Shown here: one piece after another, positions 1 through 10,400 of the stretch
Layout of the letters: every line of letters starts with the position of its first letter
How positions within the stretch are numbered: the first letter of the stretch is position 1
DNA from: Apopatosoma sp963618495
Lineage (GTDB): Bacteria; Bacillota; Clostridia; Oscillospirales; CAG-272
Direction: 5' to 3'
Assembly (NCBI GenBank): GCA_963618495.1
Contig: CAVESF010000016.1
Location: 1 to 50,802 of the forward strand
Length of the DNA: 50,802 bases
Notes under the pieces: model-generated
The model's database searches: none
Seen by the model: the letters and a program-made list of their open reading frames with translations, nothing else
Told to the model about the DNA's origin: nothing
Program-made: the position numbers and the translations under genes

Positions 1-373
1 TGCGCGTCATCTGCGCCTGCGTCTTGTTCCACCGCGCACCGTAGTGACGGATGTTCGGGAGGTCGGTAATTGCCTTTGCGACATACTCTTTGAGACTCAC
101 GACGCTTTCGCCGCTGTCTTTGAGATTCCCGTTGGCGTCCAGTGCGGCAAGGTTGTCCGCCGTTGCACCGGAAACTTTATCCGCCTTTCCTGCCATCTCG
201 GTCGGTGTAGAGCCGGAGTAAGGCAGAGCCGACCATGCGCTCGTTCCGTCGCCGACTTTGATTTTGTGTTCGCCTTTGACGGTCTTTTCGATTCCGATTT
301 CGCCTTTGTTCAGCACGATGTCATTTGCCGCCCATTCGGCGGTCGTGCCATAGACATTCTTTACAATATCCAT
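1..373 (-). CDS. Phage tail fibre / receptor-binding protein, N-terminal part (cut by window edge)
   Basis: Only the first 124 codons are present; the gene continues past the left edge. The start ATG follows an AAAGGA site by about 8 bases. The N-terminus contains 'LNKGEIGIEKTVKG' and 'KVGDGTSAWSALPYSG', the 'own-up-the-grid' motif (EIGIE...KVGDG..W..LPY) shared by the N-termini of many siphophage tail fibres and tropism determinants. It is the last gene of the tail module, downstream of the tip protein, which fits a distal fibre that binds the host surface. Family assignment is by motif; the receptor-binding C-terminus is not visible. Confidence 0.75.
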   Translation of the reverse strand, partial: MDIVKNVYGTTAEWAANDIVLNKGEIGIEKTVKGEHKIKVGDGTSAWSALPYSGSTPTEMAGKADKVSGATADNLAALDANGNLKDSGESVVSLKEYVAKAITDLPNIRHYGARWNKTQAQMTR

Positions 374-395
374 AAGTCTTTTCCTTTCGTTTGGT

Positions 396-662
396 TTAGT
401 GTGTGCTGGGTGTTCCGCAGTCGATTATGATACGATGCGGCGAGTCAATCCATTCGCCGCTTGACGCAAGCATCCTGCGGTTGCTTCTGCCGCTTTGCGG
501 CGTGATGACGGTAGCGGTAGAGCCTGTCGCCACAACAAGCCCTCCCGCGTTCCGCTTCTGCGTCGGAAGTGCGGCTACATCGGTTTCCGTGTCGCAGAGA
601 AAATCAACAATGCTGTCGTCACTGTCTTTTGCCTTGCGGCTGTTCTGTACACTGATAGCCAT
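396..662 (-). CDS. Small tail-module protein with DCGTP motif
   Basis: An 88-residue protein between the tail tip gene cluster and the fibre gene, with a GGAGGAG site directly before the ATG. The last residues, 'RIIIDCGTPST', match a motif repeated in the 1907-residue tail protein (IIDCGNPSD, DAGTPESN, DAGTPVSD, IIDCGSPSA). The middle is polar and carries a 'TGSTATVIT' stretch. I do not recognise a named family. The shared motif and the position suggest a structural component or adaptor of the tail tip or fibre; that role is inferred. Confidence 0.6.
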   Translation of the reverse strand: MAISVQNSRKAKDSDDSIVDFLCDTETDVAALPTQKRNAGGLVVATGSTATVITPQSGRSNRRMLASSGEWIDSPHRIIIDCGTPSTH

Positions 663-664
663 AT

Positions 665-1054
665 TTACTCCTCCTCTCTGATGAAATCTTCGAGTCTGGC
701 AATGTCGTTCATAGACATCTTGAGTTCGGAAAGCTCGTCGAGCGTGAAATCAAGGTTCGGCTTATCGATTTCGAGGTTTTCGACCTCCGCGAGAGCCTGT
801 TTGCACTCGTCGATTTTCTCTGTATTTATGAGGGCGTTGCCTTTCTCGTCATATCGTGTTTCGCCTTTCTTGTTTTTCAGACTGTATCTTTCAACAATCT
901 CCCCGAGCTTTGCCGCGTAGAATTCCTCGTGCTGTGTCGCCTCCTTGCGGAATCGAAACAGTTTGAAAGCGAGTTTGACGCCGACCTTTTCTCCGGCGTG
1001 TTCTTCGAGTGCGCGATGCGCGTTGATTATCTTTCCAAGAGTGATTTTTTCCAT
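665..1054 (-). CDS. DUF1617-like tail-region protein
   Basis: A 129-residue protein. I start it at the ATG at 1054 (MEKITLGKIINAH), which has AGAAAGGA about 12 bases upstream; a longer frame to 1141 would run into the end of the tail tip gene. The pattern (an N-terminal 'NAHRALEEHAG' helix, a 'KLAFKLFRFRKE' segment, a 'KLGEIVERYSLKNKKGE' segment, then an acidic tail) resembles DUF1617 proteins found at this place in phages of Gram-positive bacteria. Function unknown. It ends 3 bases before the next gene starts, so the two are probably translated together. Confidence 0.6.
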   Translation of the reverse strand: MEKITLGKIINAHRALEEHAGEKVGVKLAFKLFRFRKEATQHEEFYAAKLGEIVERYSLKNKKGETRYDEKGNALINTEKIDECKQALAEVENLEIDKPNLDFTLDELSELKMSMNDIARLEDFIREEE

Positions 1055-1073
1055 GACCTTATTCAATCCTTTC

Positions 1074-4000
1074 TTATCCCGTGTAGGTTGATGCCGAATA
1101 ATCGTAATAGCCGGAATACTTGCTTGCCGCAATTCCGACAATCAAGCCGTTGTAAATTAGCAAATATCTGGATACTCCTGTATTTGTCTGGACTCTTATC
1201 TGACCCATGGTGAGTGCGAGCTTCCCGCTGACATATATCCCGTTTCCTGTCGAGAGTTGCAGGCTTTTTCCGCATCTGATTCCTCCGTCGGCGCAGAACA
1301 ATGCACTGCAGGCAATGCCGTTGACTGTTCCGCCTGAACCGTTCCACGGAATGTAATTCGTTCCGGCTTGTAAATACCCAATACTTGTACTTCCGTTATA
1401 AAACGAAATTGTTGAGCCGGATAATTTAATTCCGTAGCCCGTCGTTATGTTTGAAAATGTGCCGGAAATAGTCGCGTTAGTCGCATAGAGCGCCCCGCTG
1501 TGCGAAACTCTGAACGGAGCTGTTGACCAGTCTGAATCGCTGGTATATGCAACTGCAATTGCCCAAACACCCGACGACGGGATTTGAAACCCTGTTCCAA
1601 CGCCACTGCTGGAGTTGTAGCTTTTCAGTTCATTCGTCCCGATTGTCCATCCACCGATTGTGCCGGTTGGCGCAGACAACTTCCCGCTGAATACCGCTCC
1701 GTTGTCGTCCACTTTTAATCCGGGCAACATAATGTACCACGAGCCGTTGTTATAGTTGGCGTCAATGTAGTAATTACTGTTGTTTCCGAAATACAGTTTT
1801 CCCGCAACCGTGAGATTTTTTACATCACCGGATGTCGCGTGTAACTCGCCTGTTATGGTCGCTTTTGTTGCGACGAGTGAGCCGTCTTTTGTGACATAGA
1901 ACGCGCCTGCACCAAGCCCGATGCCGTCCGTTCCGACATATACTCCTGCGGTCTGGTTGGTTCCGAGGTACGATGTCTGAGTGTTGTAGATGCAGGAGGT
2001 ATTGATTGTGAATCCTCCGATTGTGCCGGACGGAGCTTGCAAAGTGCCTCCGAAATATGCGTTGGTTTCGTCTACTCTGAAATTTTTCAGGTAGATGTAA
2101 AATGAGCCGTTGTTGTAGTTCGGGTCGATGAAGTAGGTAGAATTGTTCCCAAACGACAGTCTGCCTGTTATCGTGAGGTTTGCCAGCGTTCCGGCTGTGG
2201 CGCGAATTGTGCCTGTTATCTCCGCGTTGTTGGCGGTCAGTTTTCCCGTGCTTCCGTCGAGCGTGATGTTGTAATATCCGCCGCTTCCGTCGCTTATGCC
2301 GCCAACGGAAATGCCGTCCGTGCCGATGTACACACCCGCTGTCGAGTCCGCGCTTGTCGTAGTCTTTCCGTAGTAGATGGAAGAACGAGTTGCGGCACTT
2401 GCAACCGTGAACCCGCCGATATTGACGATGTGTCCTGCGGCGTTGAAAAGCAATCGCCCGCTGGTGCTATAAATTGTGATAGAGGACGCTGTAATGTCGC
2501 CGTCGATGTTCGCAGACTTCACATGGAGGTTCGTTGCGTCAATCTTTTCTGCGGTGATGCTTCCGGTTGTAATCTTTCCGCCGTCAATCGTCGTCGTTGT
2601 GTTTCCGTTGATAGCAGTGATAAGACCGGCAATGTTGATTTTGCTCGCGTCAATGGAAACCGCTTCGGCGCTCTGGTTGATGGTGGAGATAATCTTTCCG
2701 GAATCGACTTTCAGCAGAATGTTCTGCGTGTTGACCTCGATGCTTGCGCCAAACTGATTGAGCGCTTGCGCCAGCGTCGCGGTGGTGTAGCTCGTCGTTC
2801 CGTCCGTCCAGTCGATTTTTGAGCGTGTCCAGATATATTTGCCGCTCACCCATGTCGGGCAAGTCGTAACCCATGAGCCGCCCGTCTGCGTCGCATTTGA
2901 CGAGGACAGATAATACTGTTCCTGAATACTGCTGATGCCCGTTCCTTGCGCACCTGCGGGACCCTGTATCAGACCAACATTTTCCCAATCGCTGTTGTTC
3001 CAAACATAGAGGTAGCCGTTTACAAGATAGCCGTCCCCCTCGTTCCCCGTCGGGTGTGCCGCTTTCAAGGCTTCAACGCTTTCGTAAGAACCGAGAATTG
3101 TAACGCTCTTTCCGTCTGCGCCGCTTGCACCCGTGATGCAGGTCGCGTCGCTTTCGCTTGTTCCTCCGTTTGCATACGTCCAAACGGTCTTTTGCCACAT
3201 ATACTTGCCGTTTTCCCAAGCAGGAGCTACAGTCTGCCACCCTGTTTCCGGTGCGGTCGTGCTGGAATTTGAAAGGGCATAGTACACATCTGCGCTTGTC
3301 AGCGTCGATGTTTTGTCGGCTTTCAGAGCAATCTGCGCTTCGTTGGCATCGGCTTTTGCGGAAATAGATGCAATCGACGAAACATCGTCCTCGACACTTG
3401 ACTTCCATGTCGCAAGCGTCGCTATGCTTGCCTCGTTCGCGTTTGCCTTTGCTTCTGTCGCGGCGATGGTTACTCCGGCACTCGTTTTCCACTCGGTCAA
3501 CTGCGTAATATTTGCTTCTGCCTCCGTGACCTTGATTGAGAGCGCCGCAACATCCCCCTCCGTATCCGTGACGCGGGCGACAATGCTGTTTATCTGCACT
3601 TCAATCGTCGCCGCCGCCATCTGCGCGTAATTGTTGCAGATGTCCGCAACCGCCACCCAAGACTCTCCGACACGCTTATAGAGCGTTCCGGAGCTATAAA
3701 GAATGCGACGGATTTCGGTTTCCTCCGGTGTTTCTGTGATGTCGTTCCGGCAGTACCACAGTTCGTCTTCCTCGCCCGCCTGTTCTTCGGCGTAAAGCGC
3801 AACCGCATCGCCCTTGACCCATCCGTCTCCGTTCCATGTATAGAGGTATCCGAGTTCGAAAACGATGTCCGCGCCGCCGGTTTGCACTCTGGCTGACGGA
3901 CTTCCGCAGTCGATGATGCTTGCATCGTATCTGTTTGTCATTCCGGCTTCCAGAATTGTCGCGCCGGTTCTGTCGGAGACCGGTGTTCCCGCATCGTGAA

Positions 4001-6797
4001 TCGTGTACCCCTCGGCGGAGGAATACGACTCGTTATGTGTTTCGCTCGGCACATAGATTGTGCCTTTCTCCATGATGCCGCTGGCAAGCGAATATGTGTA
4101 GCCATAGGTCGGAGCATACCGACCAACCACGTACTTATCCTTTGAGAGCGCAAGAGCTTTTTCGCTTGTGGTTACAAGTGCCGTGATTTTTGCGCTATTT
4201 TCGTCAGCTTCTGCTCCAATCGTCGCAACATTTGCCTGCACTTCGGAAAGCACGGAATCCGTTTCGGTCTTCCATTTCGCCAGAACCGAAATAGACGCGG
4301 TGTTGTTCGCGGTTTTCTGCGAAACTTCCGCAATAGAGCTTTCGTTGTTGCCGACTCTTTGCGCAAGAGACGTTATCTGCGTCCCATGACTGTCGGTTGT
4401 CTGTTTCAACTGTGCGATGCTCTCGCCGTTCTCGCCAACCGTTTTTGTCAGGGCGGTTATCGCCGCTTCGTTTCCGCTTGCCTTTGCGGACACCTGCGCA
4501 ATGTCCGTTTCTGTCAGCGAAACTCTTTGCGACAGTGCTGTGATTTCTGCCCCCTGAGTGCTTGACCTCTGTTCAAGCGTCGAGATATTGCCGTCTGCAG
4601 TTTCCTGCCAGCTTGTAATCGCCTGAATGGAGCTTGTGTTCGCGTCTGCCGACGCCTTGATGTCCGCGATTGCTTTCGTCGCTCCGCTTTCGGAATCTCC
4701 CACCCACGAAACAAGCGTTTCAATCGTTGCGGCGTTCGCGTCTGCTTTCTGCGTGACATCCGCAATTGCCTTGATTGCGCCGCTGTCGGTATCGCCAATC
4801 CACGCGGTAATGCTCTCTATTGACGATTCATGGGCGTTTGCCGACGCTTGCAGTTCTGCGATAGCTTTGATTGCCCCGCTTTCTGTGCTTCCCATAAAGG
4901 TGAGCAGGGTAGTAATGTTCGCGGCGTTCGCGTCTGCCTTTTGTGTGACATCTGCAATCGACTGCGTCGCCTCTGTTTTCCACGCGGTGAGCAGTTCAAT
5001 TTTTGATTGGTCATCTTTTATTTCGGCGGTAATAGAAACAACTGATTCCAAGAGGCTGTTTATGCTCTTGTAAACATATTCGTCTGTTTTCGACGCCTTT
5101 GCAATCCAGAGACCGCTCCCGTCTCTTGTGCTTCTTCGGTAGACGGTGTCCTTTTTGTATTCAACTCCGTCCGCTGTGTGCGATGCGGTGCAGTACCATA
5201 GGTCGCCATCTATTGCCTCGGCTTCTTCCACGTCAGCAAATTCTATTTCGGACAGATAAACCCAGCCGCCGTCCTGCCACACATACGCCTTTCCTCTTGC
5301 AAAGGAATAGTCCGCGCTTCCTGCCTGTAGTCTTTGACTCGGTGTCCCCGCATACAGTGCGTTTGCTTCGTCTCTGTTACTTTCGGGCGTTCCCGCGTCG
5401 TAAACCGTTCCTGCAAGGTTTTCTCGGCTGTCAGACGGATTCCCGCAGTCGATGATGTTTTCCGCGTCGCCTACGAACCTTTCTGTATGCGTAGCGGTTG
5501 GAATGTAGATGATTCCGGCTTCCATAACTGCGTAGGCGTTTTCGTATGTTCTCCCGTATGTCGGAGATTTGTCGCCGCAATAATACGGGTCGGACGGCAC
5601 GGCGAGACCTTTCACAATGTCCTTGACATTCATCTCGACCGTTTCGGCTTCGAGGAATGCGCTTTCCGCGCGATTGAATGCGTCCTGCGCTTTTTCGTCC
5701 ACGGCAACAACATCGCCTTCGATTTTTTCAACCGTATCCGCTATGCTGTTAACCTTTTCCTCGACCTCTCCGGTTTTTGCAAGGGCTTTTTCGGCGACGA
5801 TAATCGCATCTTCTACATTTGCCTCGACGAGCGCCTGAGTGTAGCTCTGAATCGTCTCCGGCACGCAAGACAGTGTTACTGTATTACTGTTCGGGTCGTC
5901 GGGGTATTCTACATACTTGACAATGCTGTAAATGACCCTCAATCTCCGTTCGGCTACCATAAGCGTGATTTTGTCGTGCATCCGCAGTGTAAGGTGTTCG
6001 TATTCGCTGTGGTTCTGCTTTTCGAGGTCTTGCACCTGACATTCATAACTGCGCTCCGGCTTTGCCATTGCTTCCAGTTTCTCGTATGCGGCTTCAAGCA
6101 GAGATGTTGCTATCTCGTAGCGCTCATCTACCCAGTAGGCACAGACGGTTTTTGCCTTGTAATCCTTGTTTTCGATGTAGTCTTTCCCGCCGTTTATATC
6201 GGCAAATGTCAAGCCGTTCGCGCCATAGGCGTATAACCTTGTAGCAAAATCTGTTGACGATCCCTGAAATGCAAGCGATTTCAGATTAAGCTGGTCGGAA
6301 AGATACACGCCGTGCGTTCCGATTTTCTCCGGTACTCTGACTTCGAGCGTCTTTTTGAGCGTTTTCCACACGAACCGGACATCGTATTTGCTTATGCAAT
6401 CGTATATCGCTTCGTATGGTGTGCAATGCTCGTATGTTTTGCCTCGGTGCTTCGTGCATTGCTCCGCACCAATGATTGTCCAGCCAGCCGGAAGATTGTC
6501 TGTCAGCACCCGCGTTATGAGCTGGTTCTGGTATTTGTACCCGTGCTTTATCTCGGCTTTGAGGAAGTCAAAGTCGATTTCGCACTCGATTGCATCATCC
6601 TGAATTTTCTTCACAAGCCATGCGTTGTCCCCGTAGTGGATGTTCGTTTCTTCGGAGATGGCTTTGTAAACAGGATGGCGGACATCGATGCTGAAAATCA
6701 ATTTGTCACAACCGTTTTCGAGGTGTTCGACCCGCCCGTCTTTTACATCGACAAGGGGCAACGCCTCTCCTGCCGCATTGAATACTTTGAGCAACAT
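1074..6797 (-). CDS. Tail tip / tail-associated protein (Tal-like, 1907 aa)
   Basis: Residues 1-370 look like the N-terminal region of 'phage minor structural protein' (TIGR01665, prophage tail endopeptidase type), the hub beneath Dit in siphophage tails. The rest is mosaic. A module at about 400-560 recurs at about 890-1060 (each with PTYG-x-TY, a 'GTIYVPSETH'-like segment and DAGTP/DCG motifs). Long Ala/Ser/Thr-rich segments with regular spacing ('ADVTQKADANAATI') look like coiled coil. There is a collagen-like GASGADG/GPAGAQG linker near 1220-1320. Two copies of a 'YFGNNS-YYIDANYNNGS' unit lie near 1640-1780. The gene follows dit by 18 bases. It is expected to reach the cell surface and perhaps to carry a carbohydrate-binding tip. 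I see no clear peptidoglycan hydrolase domain. Confidence 0.8.
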   Translation of the reverse strand: MLLKVFNAAGEALPLVDVKDGRVEHLENGCDKLIFSIDVRHPVYKAISEETNIHYGDNAWLVKKIQDDAIECEIDFDFLKAEIKHGYKYQNQLITRVLTDNLPAGWTIIGAEQCTKHRGKTYEHCTPYEAIYDCISKYDVRFVWKTLKKTLEVRVPEKIGTHGVYLSDQLNLKSLAFQGSSTDFATRLYAYGANGLTFADINGGKDYIENKDYKAKTVCAYWVDERYEIATSLLEAAYEKLEAMAKPERSYECQVQDLEKQNHSEYEHLTLRMHDKITLMVAERRLRVIYSIVKYVEYPDDPNSNTVTLSCVPETIQSYTQALVEANVEDAIIVAEKALAKTGEVEEKVNSIADTVEKIEGDVVAVDEKAQDAFNRAESAFLEAETVEMNVKDIVKGLAVPSDPYYCGDKSPTYGRTYENAYAVMEAGIIYIPTATHTERFVGDAENIIDCGNPSDSRENLAGTVYDAGTPESNRDEANALYAGTPSQRLQAGSADYSFARGKAYVWQDGGWVYLSEIEFADVEEAEAIDGDLWYCTASHTADGVEYKKDTVYRRSTRDGSGLWIAKASKTDEYVYKSINSLLESVVSITAEIKDDQSKIELLTAWKTEATQSIADVTQKADANAANITTLLTFMGSTESGAIKAIAELQASANAHESSIESITAWIGDTDSGAIKAIADVTQKADANAATIETLVSWVGDSESGATKAIADIKASADANTSSIQAITSWQETADGNISTLEQRSSTQGAEITALSQRVSLTETDIAQVSAKASGNEAAITALTKTVGENGESIAQLKQTTDSHGTQITSLAQRVGNNESSIAEVSQKTANNTASISVLAKWKTETDSVLSEVQANVATIGAEADENSAKITALVTTSEKALALSKDKYVVGRYAPTYGYTYSLASGIMEKGTIYVPSETHNESYSSAEGYTIHDAGTPVSDRTGATILEAGMTNRYDASIIDCGSPSARVQTGGADIVFELGYLYTWNGDGWVKGDAVALYAEEQAGEEDELWYCRNDITETPEETEIRRILYSSGTLYKRVGESWVAVADICNNYAQMAAATIEVQINSIVARVTDTEGDVAALSIKVTEAEANITQLTEWKTSAGVTIAATEAKANANEASIATLATWKSSVEDDVSSIASISAKADANEAQIALKADKTSTLTSADVYYALSNSSTTAPETGWQTVAPAWENGKYMWQKTVWTYANGGTSESDATCITGASGADGKSVTILGSYESVEALKAAHPTGNEGDGYLVNGYLYVWNNSDWENVGLIQGPAGAQGTGISSIQEQYYLSSSNATQTGGSWVTTCPTWVSGKYIWTRSKIDWTDGTTSYTTATLAQALNQFGASIEVNTQNILLKVDSGKIISTINQSAEAVSIDASKINIAGLITAINGNTTTTIDGGKITTGSITAEKIDATNLHVKSANIDGDITASSITIYSTSGRLLFNAAGHIVNIGGFTVASAATRSSIYYGKTTTSADSTAGVYIGTDGISVGGISDGSGGYYNITLDGSTGKLTANNAEITGTIRATAGTLANLTITGRLSFGNNSTYFIDPNYNNGSFYIYLKNFRVDETNAYFGGTLQAPSGTIGGFTINTSCIYNTQTSYLGTNQTAGVYVGTDGIGLGAGAFYVTKDGSLVATKATITGELHATSGDVKNLTVAGKLYFGNNSNYYIDANYNNGSWYIMLPGLKVDDNGAVFSGKLSAPTGTIGGWTIGTNELKSYNSSSGVGTGFQIPSSGVWAIAVAYTSDSDWSTAPFRVSHSGALYATNATISGTFSNITTGYGIKLSGSTISFYNGSTSIGYLQAGTNYIPWNGSGGTVNGIACSALFCADGGIRCGKSLQLSTGNGIYVSGKLALTMGQIRVQTNTGVSRYLLIYNGLIVGIAASKYSGYYDYSASTYTG

Positions 6798-6815
6798 AGT
6801 AGCGTCCGCCTCCTC

Positions 6816-7496
6816 TCAAAAATAAATCGGATAATACTCAATTGTGACGTTTCCGTTTCCGGCGATTGTCACGGCGTTGTTTCCTGCTTTCAGTGTCGGA
6901 AACTCTGTGATGTCGGTCTTGTCAAAGCAGTTCACGCCGTCCTCTGTGATTTTTCCTGCAATGCCATCTATTACGACCGTGCTTCCGGTGATACCGCTCA
7001 CCGTAATTCCGTTTATCGTAAACGATGTTCCGCCGCCAATCGCAATCGTGTACTTTACCGCCGCGTCCATATTGCCTTTGATGTTGACCGTGCCGGAGGC
7101 GGAGAGCGTTGCGCTCTCCTTAGCCCCGTGCCTGTATGCGGCGAGTGTGTATTCGCGCTGGAATATGCCCTCCGCAACTCTCGTCGGCTTTCCTGCATTT
7201 GTCAAAACGCCTCTGTAATAGAACCCGTCCGGCAGATACAGCTCTGTTTCCGCCGTGAGTGTAAAGCCGAGATTTGTAGACGCGCTTTCGGCGAGCGCAT
7301 CCATCTCCGCGAGAAATTCGCACTTGATGCTGACGCTTCGCAATGGCATATCCGGTGAAAAAATCGCAGGAGAGAGCCGCTTGTTCGGCTTAAAATAGTT
7401 GTTTTTAAGGGCAACCGCGCCCGTGTTGTAGGACAAAAGCGACGCGCCGTAGGTGGCGAGCGCAACGCCGTTTACCCTTGTGGTGTCCTGTGCCAT
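6816..7496 (-). CDS. Distal tail protein (Dit-like)
   Basis: A 226-residue protein. The ATG at 7496 overlaps the tape measure stop by one base (TGATG), so I prefer it to the longer frame starting at 7511. The N-terminal half has the short-beta-strand pattern expected of Dit ('RLSPAIFSPDMPLRSVSI', 'GFYYRGVLTNAGKPTRVA'). The C-terminal half is Gly/Thr/Ile rich and ends 'NVTIEYYPIYF', typical of Dit/Sipho_tail proteins whose second domain forms the ring. The position between tape measure and tail tip supports the call. Its expected role is the hexameric hub joining the tail tube to the tip. Confidence 0.65.
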   Translation of the reverse strand: MAQDTTRVNGVALATYGASLLSYNTGAVALKNNYFKPNKRLSPAIFSPDMPLRSVSIKCEFLAEMDALAESASTNLGFTLTAETELYLPDGFYYRGVLTNAGKPTRVAEGIFQREYTLAAYRHGAKESATLSASGTVNIKGNMDAAVKYTIAIGGGTSFTINGITVSGITGSTVVIDGIAGKITEDGVNCFDKTDITEFPTLKAGNNAVTIAGNGNVTIEYYPIYF

Positions 7497-10400
7497 CACT
7501 TTTTCCTCCACGCAAGTTCTTTTTCGACATACGGCGTGATTACTCTCGCCGCTTCTTTGCCGTCGATGATGATTTGATTGTCGATGAATTTCGGGCTATT
7601 CTCGCCGTTTTCTTCATCGCCGTTGCCGTCGTCCTCGTCTGCCTCGGAATGCGCTCCAGCGGAGTTTTTGGAGGTCACAGCGGCATTGTAGTACTCTCCC
7701 TGTGTTTCATCCACAGCCGTGCGCACATGGGCGACCATTTCCTGCGCATCTATCGCGTCCATGATGTCGTCCTGCATCTTGGCTATGGATTCCGTTGCTT
7801 CGTGCGCATTCTCGTCAACGCCGACCGCCAAACCGAGAACGAGGTTTTTGCCGATGACATTCTCGAACAGTTTCGACGGGGAGTGAATACCGAAAAAGTC
7901 TTTTATCTTGCCGACAATACCATCAAACAGCCCTGAAATCTTATCCCATAGCCACTCGCCCGCATCTTTCATGCCGTTCCAAAGCCCCTTAATGAGGTTC
8001 AGACCGCACTCTGCCATTTTCGGGACGAAACTTGCGAACGACTTTACGATTCCGGCGATAATCTGCGGAATCGCCTTGACGATTTCGACAATGATGGTCG
8101 GCAAGTTCTGCACAATGGCTACAAACAGCTTTATTCCCGCTTCGACAAGTTGCGGAATCATGCTCAGTAATCCGTTTATGACGCTGTCAATTATCGTCGG
8201 CAATGCATCAAGGATTGTGGAGATTATTTCCGGCAAAGCTCCGATAAGCGCAAGGAAAAGCTGTATGCCGCAGTCAATGAGCATCGGTATCAGCGTGATA
8301 AGCGCATCAACAATGGCATTTACAATGGTCGGAATCGCTTCGCAGATGGATGTAATAATCTCCGGCAATGCTCCGACCAAAGCGGTCAGCAGTTGGATTC
8401 CGCACTGAATAATCTGCGGAAGCATTTCCATTACGGCAGAAATTATCGAGTCGATAATCTGCGGAATTGCTTCGCATATCGTTACAATAATCTCTGGCAA
8501 CGCCTCGACGAGCGCAGTGAGTAGCTGAATGCCGCAGTCGATTATAAGCGGCAGGAGGTCAAGAATCGCCCCTATGATGCTCTGGATTATCGTCGGGATA
8601 ACCGCGATGATGGTTGCAATAATGTCTGGCAACGCGCTCACGAGAGCCGTCAACAACTGTATTCCGCACTGAATAATCTGCGGGACGAGACTCAAAGCGA
8701 CATTTACGATGCTGTCAATAATGGCGGGTATCGCCCCGCAAATCGACTCAATTATCGTCGGAAGTTCTGCTATCAGGGCAGTGAACAGCTGTATTCCGCA
8801 CTCGATAATCATCGGCAGAAGTTGCGAAACCGCGCTTATGATGCTTTCGATGATAGTCGGAATCGCGGCGCATACGGTCTCGATAATGGACGGCAATGCC
8901 GATATGAGAGCCGTAAAAAGCTGTATGCCGCATTCGACAATCTCTGGCACGAGTTCAAGCAGAGTGTCAACAATGCTCTGCACGAGTTCCGGAAGACATG
9001 AAACGATTGCGGAAATGATTTCGGGCAATGCTTCTGTTACAGCCGTGAAAGCCATCACGAGCGCGTCTACGATGACCTTTGCGGTCTTTTTGATGCCGTT
9101 CGCAATGCCCTTTATAAGGGTCGGCAATTTTGCCGTGATGCTCGAAATCGCCGCCGGAAGCTGTGCAACCAGTGCTTCAAAGAGCGCGACCCCTGCCTCT
9201 GCAACCATCGGAACAAATGTCGTGATTGTCTCGACTATCTTTGAGCCGATTTTCGGGAGTTCCTCTGCGATACTTTCAATAATCGGCGGAACGGCTTCCG
9301 CAAACGCGCCGATTAGTTCTCCAAGTGCCGATATGAGCGTTGGCGTTTGGGAAACGAGCGTATCGCAAATCAACGCAACAATTTCACCGACTTGTGAAAC
9401 GAGTTTCGGCAGTAGCTGTGAACTTGCGTTTACGAGGCTTTCGATGATTTCCGCCGCCGCCGCAAGCAGTGTCGGCACAGCATTCAAAACGCCTCGCGCT
9501 ATCGCCTCAACGAGATTGGCTCCGGCTTCAATAACTATCGGCAGGTAGTCTGCAATCTTTGCAATTGCTTGTCCAAGAGCTTCTGTAAGAGTTTGTATAA
9601 GCGTATCCGCGTTCGCCGCAAGCCCGTCGCAGATCCCTTTGATAAGTTCTCCGGCAAGTACAGCGAGGTCGCCAGTAATGCTAATAAATGCTTTCGCCAG
9701 CGTTCCGATTACGCTGGTAAGGCTCGCCACTATCGTCGGCGCGGCACTTGTCAACCCCTGAACAAGACCAGAGACAAGTTTTGTCGCGCAGTCCACAAAA
9801 GACGGCACATATTCAAGTATCTTTGAAGCCGCCTGCGAAAGTACATCGCCAAGCGCATCCGCAAGACCGCCGATTCCTCCGGTTGTAAATGCCGTGTTGA
9901 GCTGTGATACAAGGTCTGTGGCGAACGACACAACATCTTTCAGCGGTTCCTGAATGCCGTCGTAAATTGCCGTACCGAGATTTTTTGCCGCGTTTGCAAG
10001 CATCGTCAGCTTCGACTCAAATGTCTCGTACCTTTGCGACGCTTCTTTGGCGAGAGCTGTGTTCGACTCCCACGCCTCGTCCGCAAGGGCAAGTGCATCC
10101 GTCAATACTCCGCTCGCTCCCGCCGCTCTTAAAAGCGCGTCCCTGACAACTATGGTATCAAATTGCGAAAGAGCTTCGTTTTCGCCAAGCTCTGAAATTA
10201 CCGCAATAGCCGACTTTCCGCTTTTTTCTGCGTCATTCAGACCCAGCAGAAATGCTTGCAGAGCCTCCGTTGCGTCGTGCTTGAATGCCTGCGTAAATTC
10301 GTCTCCAGTCATTCCGGCAACCTTTGCAATATCTTCAAGCCCTGCGCCCGTTTCGGTTGCCAGTTGCATCGTGGAAAGGACTCTGGATATAGCCGAGCCG

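Noticed and set aside
5334..7358. Long plus-strand frames (300 and 348 codons) opposite the tail tip and Dit genes
   Set aside because: They are antisense shadows of strongly supported minus-strand structural genes, have no ribosome sites, and are rich in Phe/Arg/Cys as expected of reversed coding DNA.
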